Shown here: positions 1 to 9,576 of the stretch, piece by piece
Layout of the letters: every line of letters starts with the position of its first letter
Numbering within the stretch: the stretch's first letter is position 1
From: Methylobacterium nonmethylotrophicum
Lineage (GTDB): Bacteria > Pseudomonadota > Alphaproteobacteria > Rhizobiales > Beijerinckiaceae
Assembly: GCF_004745635.1 (NCBI RefSeq)
Contig: NZ_SRLB01000007.1
Coordinates: 124,001 to 188,000 of the forward strand
Direction: 5' to 3'
DNA: 64,000 bases
Notes under the pieces: generated by a model
The model's input: only the letters and a program-made list of their open reading frames with translations
What the model was told of the DNA's origin: nothing
The model's database searches: none
Translations under genes and position numbers: made by a program

Positions 1-1
1 C

Positions 2-340
2 TTCGCCGAGCAGGCCTTGCGCGAGCTCGGCTACGTCACCGTCTGGGCCAAGGATGCGCATCAGGCGCTCGCCGAGATCGAGCGCGACTCCTCGCAGTTC
101 GAGGTGGTGTTTTCGGACGTGGTGATGCCCGGCATGAACGGCGTCGAGCTCGCGGGCGAGATACGCCGGCGCCGGCCGGACATCCCGGTCGTGCTGACCT
201 CCGGCTACAGCGACGTGCTCGCCGCCGAGGGCACGCACGGCTTCGACCTGCTGCGCAAGCCCTACTCGGTCGCCGATCTGTCGCGCATCCTCCGCCGTGC
301 CGTCCAGGACGCCTGCGTCGGGCTCAGGGGCGGAGCCTGA
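2..340 (+). CDS. C-terminal receiver domain of a hybrid histidine kinase (5' end outside window)
   Basis: The reading frame is open from the first bases and ends at the TGA at 338-340, so the gene begins upstream of the window. The visible ~112 residues form a CheY-like receiver: the phosphoacceptor aspartate lies in the FSDVVMPGMNG segment, the conserved Thr/Ser is in LTSGYS, and the Lys is in LRKPYS. The sequence closely matches the last ~110 residues of the convergent kinase at 464-2518, which suggests the missing part is a paralogous GAF/PAS hybrid kinase. It ends 123 bp before the convergent stop codon. Receiver identity is firm; the kinase portion is inferred. Confidence 0.85.
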   Translation, partial: FAEQALRELGYVTVWAKDAHQALAEIERDSSQFEVVFSDVVMPGMNGVELAGEIRRRRPDIPVVLTSGYSDVLAAEGTHGFDLLRKPYSVADLSRILRRAVQDACVGLRGGA

Positions 341-463
341 CACCGTGCGGGCTGCCGCGGACACCGGTCTCGACTCGATCAGCTTGACCGTGCGAGGGGC
401 CACTGTGGGCGACGGACTGCTCGGAGTGGACAGTCGAAATGAGCTGCAGCTTGTTGCCGGACG

Positions 464-2518
464 CTATTCATCACTGATGCGCTTAGTGCGATCGGGCATG
501 GCAACCGCCAGCAAGGTGCGCGAGAGCTGTTCGACCGAGTAGGGCTTCTGCAGAAGTTCGAACCCGCCGGTGCCGGTCTGGGCCAGAACGTGGCTGTAGC
601 CGGAGGTCAGGATGACGGGCAAACCGGGATGACGACGCCGGATCTCACGGGCGAGATCAACGCCGTTCATGCCGGGCATCATCACGTCCGTGAACACCAC
701 GTCGAACCGACCCGCGTCGTCGGCCAGCTCCGCCAGAGCTTCCCCGGCATCGGCCGCCCAGACCGTGGCAAAGCCAAGTTCGGCCAGAGCCTGCGTGGCG
801 AACGTGCCCACCTCCACGTTGTCCTCGACCACAAGCACGCAGGTGCCATGGCCATCCACCACGGGCGTCGGCTCGCCCCGTTCCGGGGCCTGGATCGCGC
901 CACCCACGCGGGGAAGATAGAGTGTGAAGGTCGTACCTTGCCCGACCACGCTCTCCACCACGACCTCGCCCTGTGACTGCTTGGCGAAGCCGAACACCTG
1001 GCTGAGCCCAAGGCCGGTGCCCTGCCCGACCGCCTTGGTGGTGAAGAACGGCTCGAAGATCCGTCCCAGCGTCTCCGGTGTCATGCCGACGCCGGTATCG
1101 CTGATCGACACCGCCACGAACGGTCCATCCACCGCAGGGTGGGCGCGCACGGGTGGCATCCGTTCGACGGCCCGCACGCGAACGGTGAGTTGCCCCTCGC
1201 CCTCCATCGCGTCGCGCGCATTCACGGCCATGTTCACCAGCGCCGTGTCGAACTGGTTCGGGTCAGCGTTCACGAAGCAGTCGTTCTCCGGCAGCTCGGT
1301 CACGACCCTGATGCGCGAGCCGGTGAGCGTGCCTAGCATTTCGGAGAGTACCCGCACGCTGTCGCAGGCTGCGAACACCTTGGGTTGGAGTGTCTGCCGC
1401 CGTGCGAAGGCGAGGAGCTGGCCGGTCAGCTTCGCGGCGCGATCCACCGTGTCGGAGATCGCCTCGATGTAGCGGCCGCGCCGTGCCTCTGCGAGATCCG
1501 GGCGCTTCAGGAGGTCGGTGGAGGACTTGATGACCGTAAGCAGGTTGTTGAAGTCGTGCGCCACGCCGCCGGTGAGCTGGCCGATAACCTCCAGCTTCTG
1601 CGACTGGCGCAACACGTCCTGCGCATCCTGAAGCTCAGCTTCCGCCCTGAGCCGCGCGCTGATGTCGTGAGCTTGGTGGAAGGCGCCGAAGACCTTGCCC
1701 GCCGCATCGCGCAGGGGCGTGTAGGTGATCTCCCAGCATGGCTGGCCGAACTCGGCCCGGCCGAAGACCGCTTCGACCTTGTACGCTTCACCGGCCAGCG
1801 CCCGGGCCATGTTGGCGCGCATCACGGCGGCTTGCTCGGGGATGAACAGGTCGGGGAAGATGTCGCCGACCTTCGTGGTGAAGCCGTTGACGCGGAAAAA
1901 CTCGTCGTTGTGGGCCTTGTTGAAGGCGATCAGCCGATACTCCGTGTCGAAGACGCAGATCGGCGCGGTGTCGGACTGGACGATGTTCTCGTACAGGTCG
2001 CGCTCGGCGGTACGCGAGGCGAGGCTCTGGTTGGCATCGAGGTGGAAGCCGATCAGGTCGGCAAACATCTTGAACATGCCGACGATGGCGGGCGTGTTCA
2101 GCTTGGCGGGTTTGGGGTCGATGGCGCAGAGCGTGCCGAAGAACGTGCCGTCGGGCAGCACGATGGGCATGGAGATGTAGCTCTGGAATCCGTAGCGGGC
2201 GGGCGTGTGGTGGCCGCAGAAGGCCGGGTCCTCGGCCACGTGGTCGATCACGACCGCGGTTCCGCTCTGCCGGATCTCGTGGCAGATGGTCGTCTCGAGG
2301 CTCAACTCACCGCCAGGCTCGAGGCCGAAGGCGATGTCATCCTTGACCGCGCAGGCGACCCAGCGGTCATCGGTGACGCGCGCGATGGCAGCGAACCCCA
2401 TTCCGGTGGTTTGGCACACCACGTCGAGGATCGTGGGCACGGCCGCGATGCTCTCGACCGCGACGACGTCGGTGAGGAAGCCTTGAAGGAGCGTCGAGGC
2501 AGGTCGAGGGTCGGCCAT
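464..2518 (-). CDS. GAF-PAS hybrid histidine kinase/response regulator
   Basis: The 684-residue cytosolic protein has an N-terminal GAF domain (about 20-165), a PAS domain (about 175-290), a short coiled-coil linker, a HisKA domain with phospho-acceptor His321 in the GGVAHDFNN H-box, an HATPase_c domain (N-box near 433, G1 DTGVG near 475, G2 GTGLGL near 500) and a C-terminal receiver with Asp611. No transmembrane segment is visible, so it probably senses an internal signal through GAF/PAS and relays phosphate from His321 to Asp611. The ATG at 2518 lies 3 bp after the stop of the ParD-like gene, so the two are probably co-transcribed and translationally coupled. The signal and output partner are unknown. 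Confidence 0.92.
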   Translation of the reverse strand: MADPRPASTLLQGFLTDVVAVESIAAVPTILDVVCQTTGMGFAAIARVTDDRWVACAVKDDIAFGLEPGGELSLETTICHEIRQSGTAVVIDHVAEDPAFCGHHTPARYGFQSYISMPIVLPDGTFFGTLCAIDPKPAKLNTPAIVGMFKMFADLIGFHLDANQSLASRTAERDLYENIVQSDTAPICVFDTEYRLIAFNKAHNDEFFRVNGFTTKVGDIFPDLFIPEQAAVMRANMARALAGEAYKVEAVFGRAEFGQPCWEITYTPLRDAAGKVFGAFHQAHDISARLRAEAELQDAQDVLRQSQKLEVIGQLTGGVAHDFNNLLTVIKSSTDLLKRPDLAEARRGRYIEAISDTVDRAAKLTGQLLAFARRQTLQPKVFAACDSVRVLSEMLGTLTGSRIRVVTELPENDCFVNADPNQFDTALVNMAVNARDAMEGEGQLTVRVRAVERMPPVRAHPAVDGPFVAVSISDTGVGMTPETLGRIFEPFFTTKAVGQGTGLGLSQVFGFAKQSQGEVVVESVVGQGTTFTLYLPRVGGAIQAPERGEPTPVVDGHGTCVLVVEDNVEVGTFATQALAELGFATVWAADAGEALAELADDAGRFDVVFTDVMMPGMNGVDLAREIRRRHPGLPVILTSGYSHVLAQTGTGGFELLQKPYSVEQLSRTLLAVAMPDRTKRISDE

Positions 2519-2521
2519 CGA

Positions 2522-2731
2522 TCAGCGACCCGGACGATGGTCTGCACGGGCCGCTTCGTGGGCTGCCGGGCGCCCATCCGTGGTCGGAGCATGGTCACCC
2601 TCGATGAGAAGGCGCAGTCCGGCTCGCGCCACCTCGTTCGCGTTCGAGTGGTCACCCGATGCGACCTGAGCGTTGATGAAGGTGGTCAACTCGGTCGCCA
2701 GGGAGACGTTGCGGGTCGGCGTGTTCGGCAT
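2522..2731 (-). CDS. ParD-family (ribbon-helix-helix) antitoxin, truncated, without toxin
   Basis: The 69-residue product begins with a ParD/CopG-like segment: a TRNVSLATEL strand, then a helix ending NANEVARAGLRLL, as expected for a DNA-binding RHH dimer. ParD proteins usually run to 80-95 residues with a toxin-binding C-terminal helix. Here the sequence after residue 45 is low-complexity and unlike ParD. No ParE gene lies downstream; the next gene is the hybrid kinase 3 bp away. It may be a relic antitoxin, or an RHH regulator recruited to the kinase operon. The RHH half is confident; function is not. Confidence 0.7.
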   Translation of the reverse strand: MPNTPTRNVSLATELTTFINAQVASGDHSNANEVARAGLRLLIEGDHAPTTDGRPAAHEAARADHRPGR

Positions 2732-3124
2732 GCCAACGGTCTGTCACGCTCGGGTGAGACCGTCAAAGGTTGCCAACCGGACACCCCGGACCCGGAAGGA
2801 GGAATGCGGCGGGATGGCCGCGAAGCGGGCACCCCAAAAGCCCGAACGGTCGGGAGTAGACCCTCTTACAGTCAAGCGAGTTGGGTTTTGACCTTGGGCG
2901 GCCTTCCTGTGCCGCATCGCGTCCGAGACCTTGTCGCGCCGGCAGGGATTCTCGAAGCCCTTCTCCGGGAGATCGCCGGGGCATGGAAGCGTTGGCGTGT
3001 CGCCGAGTCCGGGCAGCCCGCCTCACGAAGAGGTGGGCGCACCTCCCTTCCTGGCGCGCCGGTGACCGTCTAGAGATGGTGCAGGCGGGTCGCTCGCCGA
3101 ACGGGGTATCTCGCGAGACGAGGC
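2732..3124. other. Divergent intergenic region
   Basis: This 393-bp stretch separates the leftward ParD-kinase operon from the rightward PAS/HWE kinase gene and must hold both promoters. I see no convincing coding sequence and no clear operator repeat. Confidence 0.5.
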
Positions 3125-4981
3125 ATGATGCGACACGCCAAGCTTGGCACGGATGCTGGACGGACCGGTTCACTGCGGATGGCGGACCTTTTCCGTCTTT
3201 ACGACTGGGCGTCGACGCCTTTGGGGAAGCGGGAGACCTGGCCCGCGGTTTTGCGTACCACGGTCGACCTGATGCTCGCGTCGCTGCACCCGATGTGCGT
3301 CATGTGGGGACCTGAGCGCATCTTCCTCTACAACGACGGCTATGCCGAGATTCTGGGAGCGCGCCACCCCAGCGCCCTGGGCCTCCGGACCGAGGACGTA
3401 TGGCCGGAACTGTGGGACGACCTCGTTCCCCTGATCGACCGAACCTTCCGAGGGGAAAGCTGCGCGTTCCGCGACCAGCCCCTCACGATGATGCGCAACG
3501 GCTTCGAGGAGCAGGTCTGGTACGACTTCGCCTATTCGCCTGTTGGCGACGAGCGAGGCGAAGTCGTCGGCCTGCTCAACGTGACATCCGACTGCACGGC
3601 CCGGGTCGTCGCGCAGCGGGAGCGCGACGCGGCCATTGAACGGTTGCGCGCGAGCGAGAAGCGGTTGGCGGCGCTGGTCGAGGCGAGTTCGGACAGCCTG
3701 TACTCGATGAGCCCGGATTGGCAGGAGATGCGCACCTTGCAGGGTCGCGGCTTCATCACCGACGCCGACGCGCCGAGCGTGCGCTGGATGGACGAATACC
3801 TGCTCCCGGAGGACCGGACCGAGGTCAGCGACAGGATCGCGACGGCGGTCGCGCGGACCGAGCCCTTCGAAATGGAGCACCGGGTGCGCCTCGCCGACGG
3901 GAGCACGGGCTGGATCTTCTCACGCGCGGTCCCCGTGAGAGACGGCGAGGGCCGCGTCACGGAATGGTTCGGCATGGCCGCCGACGCGACCGCGAGGCAT
4001 CGCGCCTTGGAGCAGTTGCGCGAGAGCGAATCCTTCATGCGCGGGGTGCTCGCCGCCTCCAGCGACTGTATCAAGGTGCTCGACCTCGACGCCAGGCTCA
4101 CCTTCATGAGCGAGGGAGGCAAGCGCGTCATGGATGTCTCTGATTTCAACGCCGTCGCCGGGTGTCCCTGGCCGAGCTTCTGGGAAGGCGAGGGCCACCT
4201 CGCCGCCAAGGAAGCCGTTGCCGCGGCCAGGGCGGGCGTTGCGTCCGGATTCCAGGGCTACGCCGACACGATGAAGGGCAACCGCCGGTATTGGGACGTG
4301 CAGGTCTCCCCGATCCTGGGAGCGGACGGGAAGCCCGAGCGCATCCTGTCGATCTCGCGCGACATCACCGACCTGAAGGTGGCGGAGTAGGCACGCGCAG
4401 TGCTGGCCCAGGAACTGGCCCATCGCATGAAGAACTCGCTCGCCATGGTGCAGGCCATCGTCACCCAGACGCTGCGCCAGGCGAAGTCGATGGAAGAGGC
4501 CCGTGCGGCGGTAGGGCAGCGCCTGTCCGCCCTCGGTCGGGCGCAGGACATCCTCACCCGATCGAACTTCACCGAGGCCGACATCCATGACGTCGTCGCG
4601 GCCGCCATCGACCCGTACCGAGTCGTCGGGGACCGCATCTCCTGGTCCGGCCCGCCCCTGATCCTCACCGCGCAGCGGGCGCTCGGCCTCTCGCTCGCGG
4701 TCCACGAGTTGGCGACCAACGCGGTCAAGTACGGCGCCCTGTCGAACGAGGCCGGCCGCGTCGCGATGTCGTGGCGGTGTGAGGATGGCGCGTTCGCCTT
4801 CGATTGGGTCGAGACCGACGGGCCTCCCGTCGTCCCGCCCGGGAGCCGGGGCTTCGGCTCCAAGTTGATCGAACGGATCGTGGCAGCCTATTTCGAGGGG
4901 GAGGGCCACCTGGATTTCGACCCGGCGGGCATCAGGTTCAGGCTGACGGGCGTGCCCGGCAGCATCGCGGTCGAGGCATGA
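3125..4981 (+). pseudogene. PAS-PAS-PAS HWE histidine kinase interrupted by one in-frame TAG
   Basis: Codons 3125-4387 encode 421 residues with three PAS-like modules (about 15-160, 170-295 and 295-420). The TAG at 4388-4390 stops this frame. Reading on in the same frame gives the dimerisation and catalytic half of an HWE kinase: the ELAHRMKNSL H-box, the HELATNAVKYGAL N-box and a WVE motif, ending at 4981. Only the stop separates the linker from the H-box, and a sense codon there would give an ordinary ~618-residue kinase. A GTG at 4400 with GGAG/AGG just upstream could restart translation of the 193-residue kinase half. It is therefore a recent nonsense allele or a gene split into sensor and kinase polypeptides; a sequencing error is also possible. 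Confidence 0.8.
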
Positions 4982-4997
4982 TGGTTCGGGTTGCATA

Positions 4998-5381
4998 ATG
5001 GGACAGTCCTTCAATCCGGTCGCCGTCCTCGTCGTCGAGGACGACGCCCTGCTTCGGGCCGAGGCCGTCGACCTCTGCATCGAGGCGGGCTTCACGACCT
5101 ATGAGGCACGGAACGCCGACCAGGCCATCCGACTCCTCGAACGCCATTCCGAGATCCGCGTCCTGTTCACCGACATCGAGATGGAGGGCTCGATGGACGG
5201 CTTGAAGCTGGCCCACGCCGTGCGGGAGCGCTGGCCCCCGGTCGCCATCATGGTCACGTCGGGGCGGCGCAAGATGACCAAGGAGGATTTGCCCGACAAT
5301 GGCTTGTTCTTCGCCAAGCCATACCCGCCGGACGATATCGTCAAGGCCCTCAACGGCATCGCCGCCCAGGTCGTGGGCTAG
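4998..5381 (+). CDS. Single-domain response regulator
   Basis: The 127-residue protein is a stand-alone receiver. The acidic pocket is VVEDD near the N-terminus, the phosphoacceptor is Asp59 in LFTDIEM, the Thr/Ser switch lies in MVTSGR, and the conserved Lys is in FAKPY. There is no output domain. It starts 17 bp after the HWE kinase frame ends, a common arrangement in which a lone receiver is the cognate partner or phosphate sink of the HWE kinase. If the kinase is really inactivated by its amber codon, this regulator may be orphaned. Confidence 0.88.
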   Translation: MGQSFNPVAVLVVEDDALLRAEAVDLCIEAGFTTYEARNADQAIRLLERHSEIRVLFTDIEMEGSMDGLKLAHAVRERWPPVAIMVTSGRRKMTKEDLPDNGLFFAKPYPPDDIVKALNGIAAQVVG

Positions 5382-5705
5382 CCCCGGCCCGGGGCGAACC
5401 GATGCCCCGACGAAATCGACGAAGGCGGCGTCCGGGGCCACCGCTCAGGACGCCTCTGACCTGCTCAGGGAGTGGAAACGAACCGGGACCTGCGATGCTA
5501 GGCGCGCCGGTAGGAGAGACGACATCCTCCCCTCCTCTGCCCGGCCGGACGGTGATGCACCGACTTTCGGACCTCTGATCAAGGTCGTATGATCGGTCGC
5601 ACAGTTCCTGATCTCCACCGAGACCGACGGCAGTTAATCGGACGGCGAGTCATCAGCGCTGAAAGTGCGGATGAACCCCGTTTGGATACCGTTTGACGCC
5701 CTTGT
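5382..5705. other. Intergenic region between convergent genes
   Basis: These 324 bp lie between the response regulator stop and the stop of the leftward diguanylate cyclase. I see no supported gene and no strong terminator hairpin. Confidence 0.4.
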
Positions 5706-7157
5706 TCAGCCGGCGGTGCGGCGATCTGATGCCCCCGAATAGGTGCAGGCGGTACCCTTGCACGTGCGCTTGGCCTCGTAGAGAGCCGTATCTGCGTTAC
5801 GAAGGAGTTCTGTTCGGCTCCGCGCTTCCCCGCCAGACCAGGCGACCCCGATCGTCCCCGTGACGCTCGCAATTTGCCCAGGCCCATCCGCCACGATGCG
5901 GAGGCTGTGAAGCAGCCTTTGCACCAGGGCCTCAATGGCTCCTCGACCCACCGTCGGCGGGACCAGAACGGCGAACTCGTCGCCTCCAAGCCGTGCCGGA
6001 ACACACGAACTCAGGTACTCGGCACGGAGCTGGTCCGCCACGCGGCGCAGCACTTCGTCGCCTGCGGCGTGCCCCAAAGCGTCGTTCACGTCCTTGAAGC
6101 CGTCGAGATCGATCAACAGCACCGCAAATTCCGTATTCCTGGCGTCGGCTTCCCGCAGGCGGCTGTCCAAAACCCGGTTGAACTCCGCCCGGTTTGATAG
6201 CTGAGTAAGATCGTCGGTGCGAGCGGTCTGTCGTAGCTTTTGCTCCATATGATACTGCTCGGTGATATCCTGAAGCAGGCCCATCAGCGCGACAGGCCTT
6301 CCCTTCGTCACCTCGATCTCCGCGAGGCAGCGAACTCGTCGGCGGTTGCCCTTTGCCGTCATCAAGTCAGCATCCAGCTCGAAGGGCAGACCCGTGTTGA
6401 GCGTGCGCATCACCGCGGCAAGAAACGCGCTTCTATCCGGCTCCGGAAAGAAGCTCATAATCTCGTCATTCGGCACACCGCCGCTCACGGGCAGCTCATG
6501 GATCGCGAAGATGCCGTCTGACCAGGTCGCGGCGCGGAGTCCGAGATCGTAGCGCCAGGAGCCCATCACGGCCATGCGCTCCGCCTGTTTGAACTGCCGC
6601 CGCTCGCGCTCGAGGTGCTCGACGGTCAGGCGTCTATCCTCGGCCGCTTCGGCCGCATGTAACGCGGCCATTCTCGCCTCAAGAAGCGCTTCGGCCATGC
6701 AGGCCAGTTCCGAGAGAACCTCCACATCAGAGGCGCAGGGTTCACGAGGCTTATCGTCCAGCACGCAGAGGGTGCCGACGACGACCGCATCACCACCGGT
6801 CTGCATGACCCGGACGGGCACCCCGGCATAGTAGCAGATGTTAGGGGCGCCAATGACAAACGGACTCGACGCGAAGCGTGGATCGAGTCGAGCATCGGCC
6901 ACGGTCAAAGGTGCTTCGGTCTCGAAGACAACCGGGCAAAATGCTCCGGCACGAGGCGTCTCGGACGCCAAGGGACCGCATCGCGCCTTGAACCATTGCC
7001 GTTCAGGGTCGATGAGCGTGATCGAGGACATGCGGGTGCCGAGCATGCGCTGAGCGAGCTTCGCCAGAGCGTCGAACTCGCGTTCCGGGGCCGTGTCGAG
7101 CAGCGCGATCTCAGCGAGCGCCTTCTGGCGCACCGCTTCTCGTTGGCTGTCTGACAT
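5706..7157 (-). CDS. GAF-PAS-GGDEF diguanylate cyclase
   Basis: The 483-residue protein has a GAF domain (about 20-165), a PAS domain (about 195-300) and a GGDEF domain (about 310-470). The catalytic motif GGDEF is intact at residues 391-395, so it should make cyclic-di-GMP from two GTP. The allosteric I-site (RxxD five residues before GGDEF) is absent: the four residues at that place are LSSC, so product feedback at that site is unlikely. No transmembrane helix or EAL domain is present. It is monocistronic, with stop codon facing the response regulator. Confidence 0.9.
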   Translation of the reverse strand: MSDSQREAVRQKALAEIALLDTAPEREFDALAKLAQRMLGTRMSSITLIDPERQWFKARCGPLASETPRAGAFCPVVFETEAPLTVADARLDPRFASSPFVIGAPNICYYAGVPVRVMQTGGDAVVVGTLCVLDDKPREPCASDVEVLSELACMAEALLEARMAALHAAEAAEDRRLTVEHLERERRQFKQAERMAVMGSWRYDLGLRAATWSDGIFAIHELPVSGGVPNDEIMSFFPEPDRSAFLAAVMRTLNTGLPFELDADLMTAKGNRRRVRCLAEIEVTKGRPVALMGLLQDITEQYHMEQKLRQTARTDDLTQLSNRAEFNRVLDSRLREADARNTEFAVLLIDLDGFKDVNDALGHAAGDEVLRRVADQLRAEYLSSCVPARLGGDEFAVLVPPTVGRGAIEALVQRLLHSLRIVADGPGQIASVTGTIGVAWSGGEARSRTELLRNADTALYEAKRTCKGTACTYSGASDRRTAG

Positions 7158-8197
7158 GTTCCCTCGCCACGTTCCTCCGCCATAGCTACCTTGGCACTGA
7201 TGAATGTCCCGTTCCTAACGTTTTGACCAGGAGCCGCCACCGGAGTGATCGAGTCGGCTCGGCCGAGTTGAGGCAAGTCGGTAGCGTCCCTGTACATGTC
7301 ACCCATGGCTTTGCGCCGAAACAGAGTGAGCCAGTGGCAGCTCTGATGCTTATCGCGATTGCGCAACATGTGACAGCGCTGGCAGCGCGCCGCCAGGTTG
7401 GTATCCTGAATATTGGCCGTGTCGTGGTTGCGGCGGGCTACCGTCGGCACCATCAATGCGACGAAACGCGGGCGAGCAAGTCCTCATCACGCGGCCGCTG
7501 CCGGAACCGGTGATCCTCGCGATCGAGACAAGTCGAGTTTGCAGCGTATTACCACCAATCATTGCCGAGGCGGGAAACTCTCTGCAGGTGCGGGTGGTCA
7601 CATATCACGCACCGGACCTGCGTCCTGCGGGAAAATCTAGCTTGTCCAGAATTGAACACGACTTAGGCAGAACGCCGACCGCGCGGCGGACCGGAAGCGT
7701 TTTCCCCGTCACGGAGACCCGGCCCGCCGGTGACGCCAGCCGAGCGGCCATGAGGGGGCAGGCTGGTGTGACTGCTGGGTCAATGTTCGGCTGCCAATCC
7801 GGTTCCGGCAGCACAACGACTGCCAGAGATTTAGAATCTTGGCGGGCTCCGTTCTGAGGGAGCTGCGATTGCCCATCGCACCACGCAACACCTGCTCGAT
7901 AGATTTGCTCCAGCTTGATGACAGACGTGTCGAGCTCACCCGTATTGTGTTCGAAGGGGGGGTCAACAGCGAGATTTGCGACCATTGCACGTGTAGTGTC
8001 GGAAAATAATATATCGACATTCATAAGTAAAAATTTGATCATAAATGACATTAATTCAATTCTTTGCCCTCTGTTTGATGGCGAATATCGGTGATCGAGG
8101 GTGCGGCATAAGGGTATGATTGTAGGAAAACGGAATTTTCAATTTGACTGTGGGTCTGCAGTGGCGCAGCAGTGTCTGCCGCCTCCGGAACGAGCGC
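7158..8197. other. Long intergenic region with falling GC
   Basis: Just over 1 kb without a gene I can support. The first part keeps high GC and several opposing open frames of poor quality. From about 7,940 the sequence becomes AT-rich, unlike the flanking genes. It may contain the promoter of the small gene at 8198 and relics of older insertions. Confidence 0.4.
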
Positions 8198-8449
8198 ATG
8201 CAACGCGAATGGAAAACGTGGCCGCAGATCGCGATCATGGTGCTACAACAGATCAAGAATTTTCCTTGCGGCCACAATCTGCTTTGGATTGAATTCAAAG
8301 ATATTGATGATGATAACAGCATGGCTAGTTTTGTAATGGATACAGAAGAAACATCCGATGTAGAAGACGTAATGCTTGCTGATTATGTAGTTATGATATT
8401 AAAAAAACTAAGAACAAAATACAAAATATCGTCTGCTAGCATTCATTAG
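8198..8449 (+). CDS. Small hypothetical protein, AT-rich
   Basis: The 83-residue product is acidic, begins MQREWKTWPQ, has a plausible hydrophobic/amphipathic start, a central LLWIEFKDIDDD strand and a C-terminal basic helix. I chose the ATG at 8198 because a GGAACGAG purine stretch precedes it and upstream residues look like read-through. Base composition is much lower in GC than neighbours, which suggests transfer. I do not recognise the family. Confidence 0.45.
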   Translation: MQREWKTWPQIAIMVLQQIKNFPCGHNLLWIEFKDIDDDNSMASFVMDTEETSDVEDVMLADYVVMILKKLRTKYKISSASIH

Positions 8450-9044
8450 ATAGAAAACAAATATGTGAGAGAGAAAATTTCCCTGAACGCGGCGCGAAGA
8501 TGTAAGATCGCCAGGCAATTCTAACGAAGCGCTTACACTTCATCATTAATGTTCGCGGCAATGAGGTCACGAGCTCGATCGTAGACAAAGCGGATTATCC
8601 TTGAGGGTCACCGATCTCTCTTGAGCAAGTTTTCTTGAGCCAAGCGTTCTGGATAAGTTCGCATGCGCGCCTGGGCTATGGTCGGAGCGGCGCAGTTTGA
8701 CAGTACTGGCTCAGCGGGAGGATGGAGTGCCGATCTGCTTTCTCATCCAGCCCCCTCGCCGCCCGCCTCAATCGCGCCACTACTGCTGGAAGGGCGCAAG
8801 GTGATGTGGAAGACACGCGTCTGATTGACGAAGTCCGAGATGCTTTCGCTGCATGTCATAGAACTGTCCAACAAGATGCCAAAGGGACTCAATTTTCTGA
8901 TCTATTTACAAATATTCTGTGCCACCTCACTTGAATAATCCGCAATGCAGGCGCAGGATACCGCCATCGCCAGCCGTTTTAACCTGTAGGCGCTGGTGGC
9001 CGAGAGAGACGTGCGCTCCCGCCTGCATCGCGAGGAGCGCTGTC
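8450..9044. other. AT-rich intergenic region
   Basis: About 600 bp with no supported gene. A 70-codon frame at 8722-8934 is open but has no family resemblance and no good ribosome binding site. Confidence 0.4.
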
Positions 9045-9230
9045 ATGGCAATGTCATCTCACAAGCGTCTCACAGCTTCAGAATACGATGCCTGGCTAAT
9101 TGAATCATCGCATGAAATCATAGCAAAATCTCGTAAGTTGCTAGAGCAAACCAGACCACTTATTGCCATTTATAATTTTGGACCTTTTAAGCCTTGTGTT
9201 TGTAAATCTGAGACAACGAAACTAAAATAG
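9045..9230 (+). CDS. Small hypothetical protein
   Basis: The 61-residue product starts MAMSSHKRLT and has one predicted helix (ASEYDAWLIESSHEIIAKSRKLL) followed by a short hydrophobic tail and a CVC pair. A GAGGAGC ribosome binding site sits about 7 bp upstream of the ATG at 9045. The open frame extends further upstream, but the Arg/Pro-rich extension looks non-coding. No family is recognised. Confidence 0.45.
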   Translation: MAMSSHKRLTASEYDAWLIESSHEIIAKSRKLLEQTRPLIAIYNFGPFKPCVCKSETTKLK

Positions 9231-9327
9231 ATTAATCGTAAATTTTTTTTAAATTTGCTTTAGCATAAGAAATATGAAAGAGCACTTAGGTGGAAAATGC
9301 CAGTATTGATGACACAAGCGCTTACTT

Positions 9328-9576
9328 TTAGTGCGTTACATTGTAGAGCGCGACCCGCTCCAGAGCCTCTTGGAAATCAACATACATTCCTTCTTGAGGA
9401 ACATGCAGACCCTTCTCCCATCGTTCGACAGTGAACCACTCACCAGTCAACTCGCCAGGATCTTCTGCCTTCCAGGATCGTACTCGGCCGAGCCGCTTCC
9501 CATCGCGATAAACCTGCCTCACGCTTGAATGTTTGTCGGAGCCGGGCTTCCATTCTTCGTCGTATGTGATGGACAT
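9328..9576 (-). CDS. Small hypothetical protein
   Basis: The 82-residue product starts MSITYDEEWKPG and alternates short strands (VRQVYRDGKRLGRVRSW, GEWFTVERWEKG) with an amphipathic helix near the C-terminus. The ATG at 9576 is preceded by GGGAGA at about 10 bp, whereas the longer frame from 9621 adds a basic Ser/Arg stretch that looks untranslated. It is a single-gene unit and I do not recognise it. Confidence 0.55.
   Translation of the reverse strand: MSITYDEEWKPGSDKHSSVRQVYRDGKRLGRVRSWKAEDPGELTGEWFTVERWEKGLHVPQEGMYVDFQEALERVALYNVTH

Noticed and set aside
1385-3073. 562-codon rightward frame across the first hybrid kinase
   Set aside because: It is the complement of the kinase codons; composition is typical of a GC-rich shadow and no domain is visible.
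7605-8051. 148-codon leftward frame
   Set aside because: It crosses a change from AT-rich to GC-rich DNA, has no ribosome binding site and no recognisable sequence.
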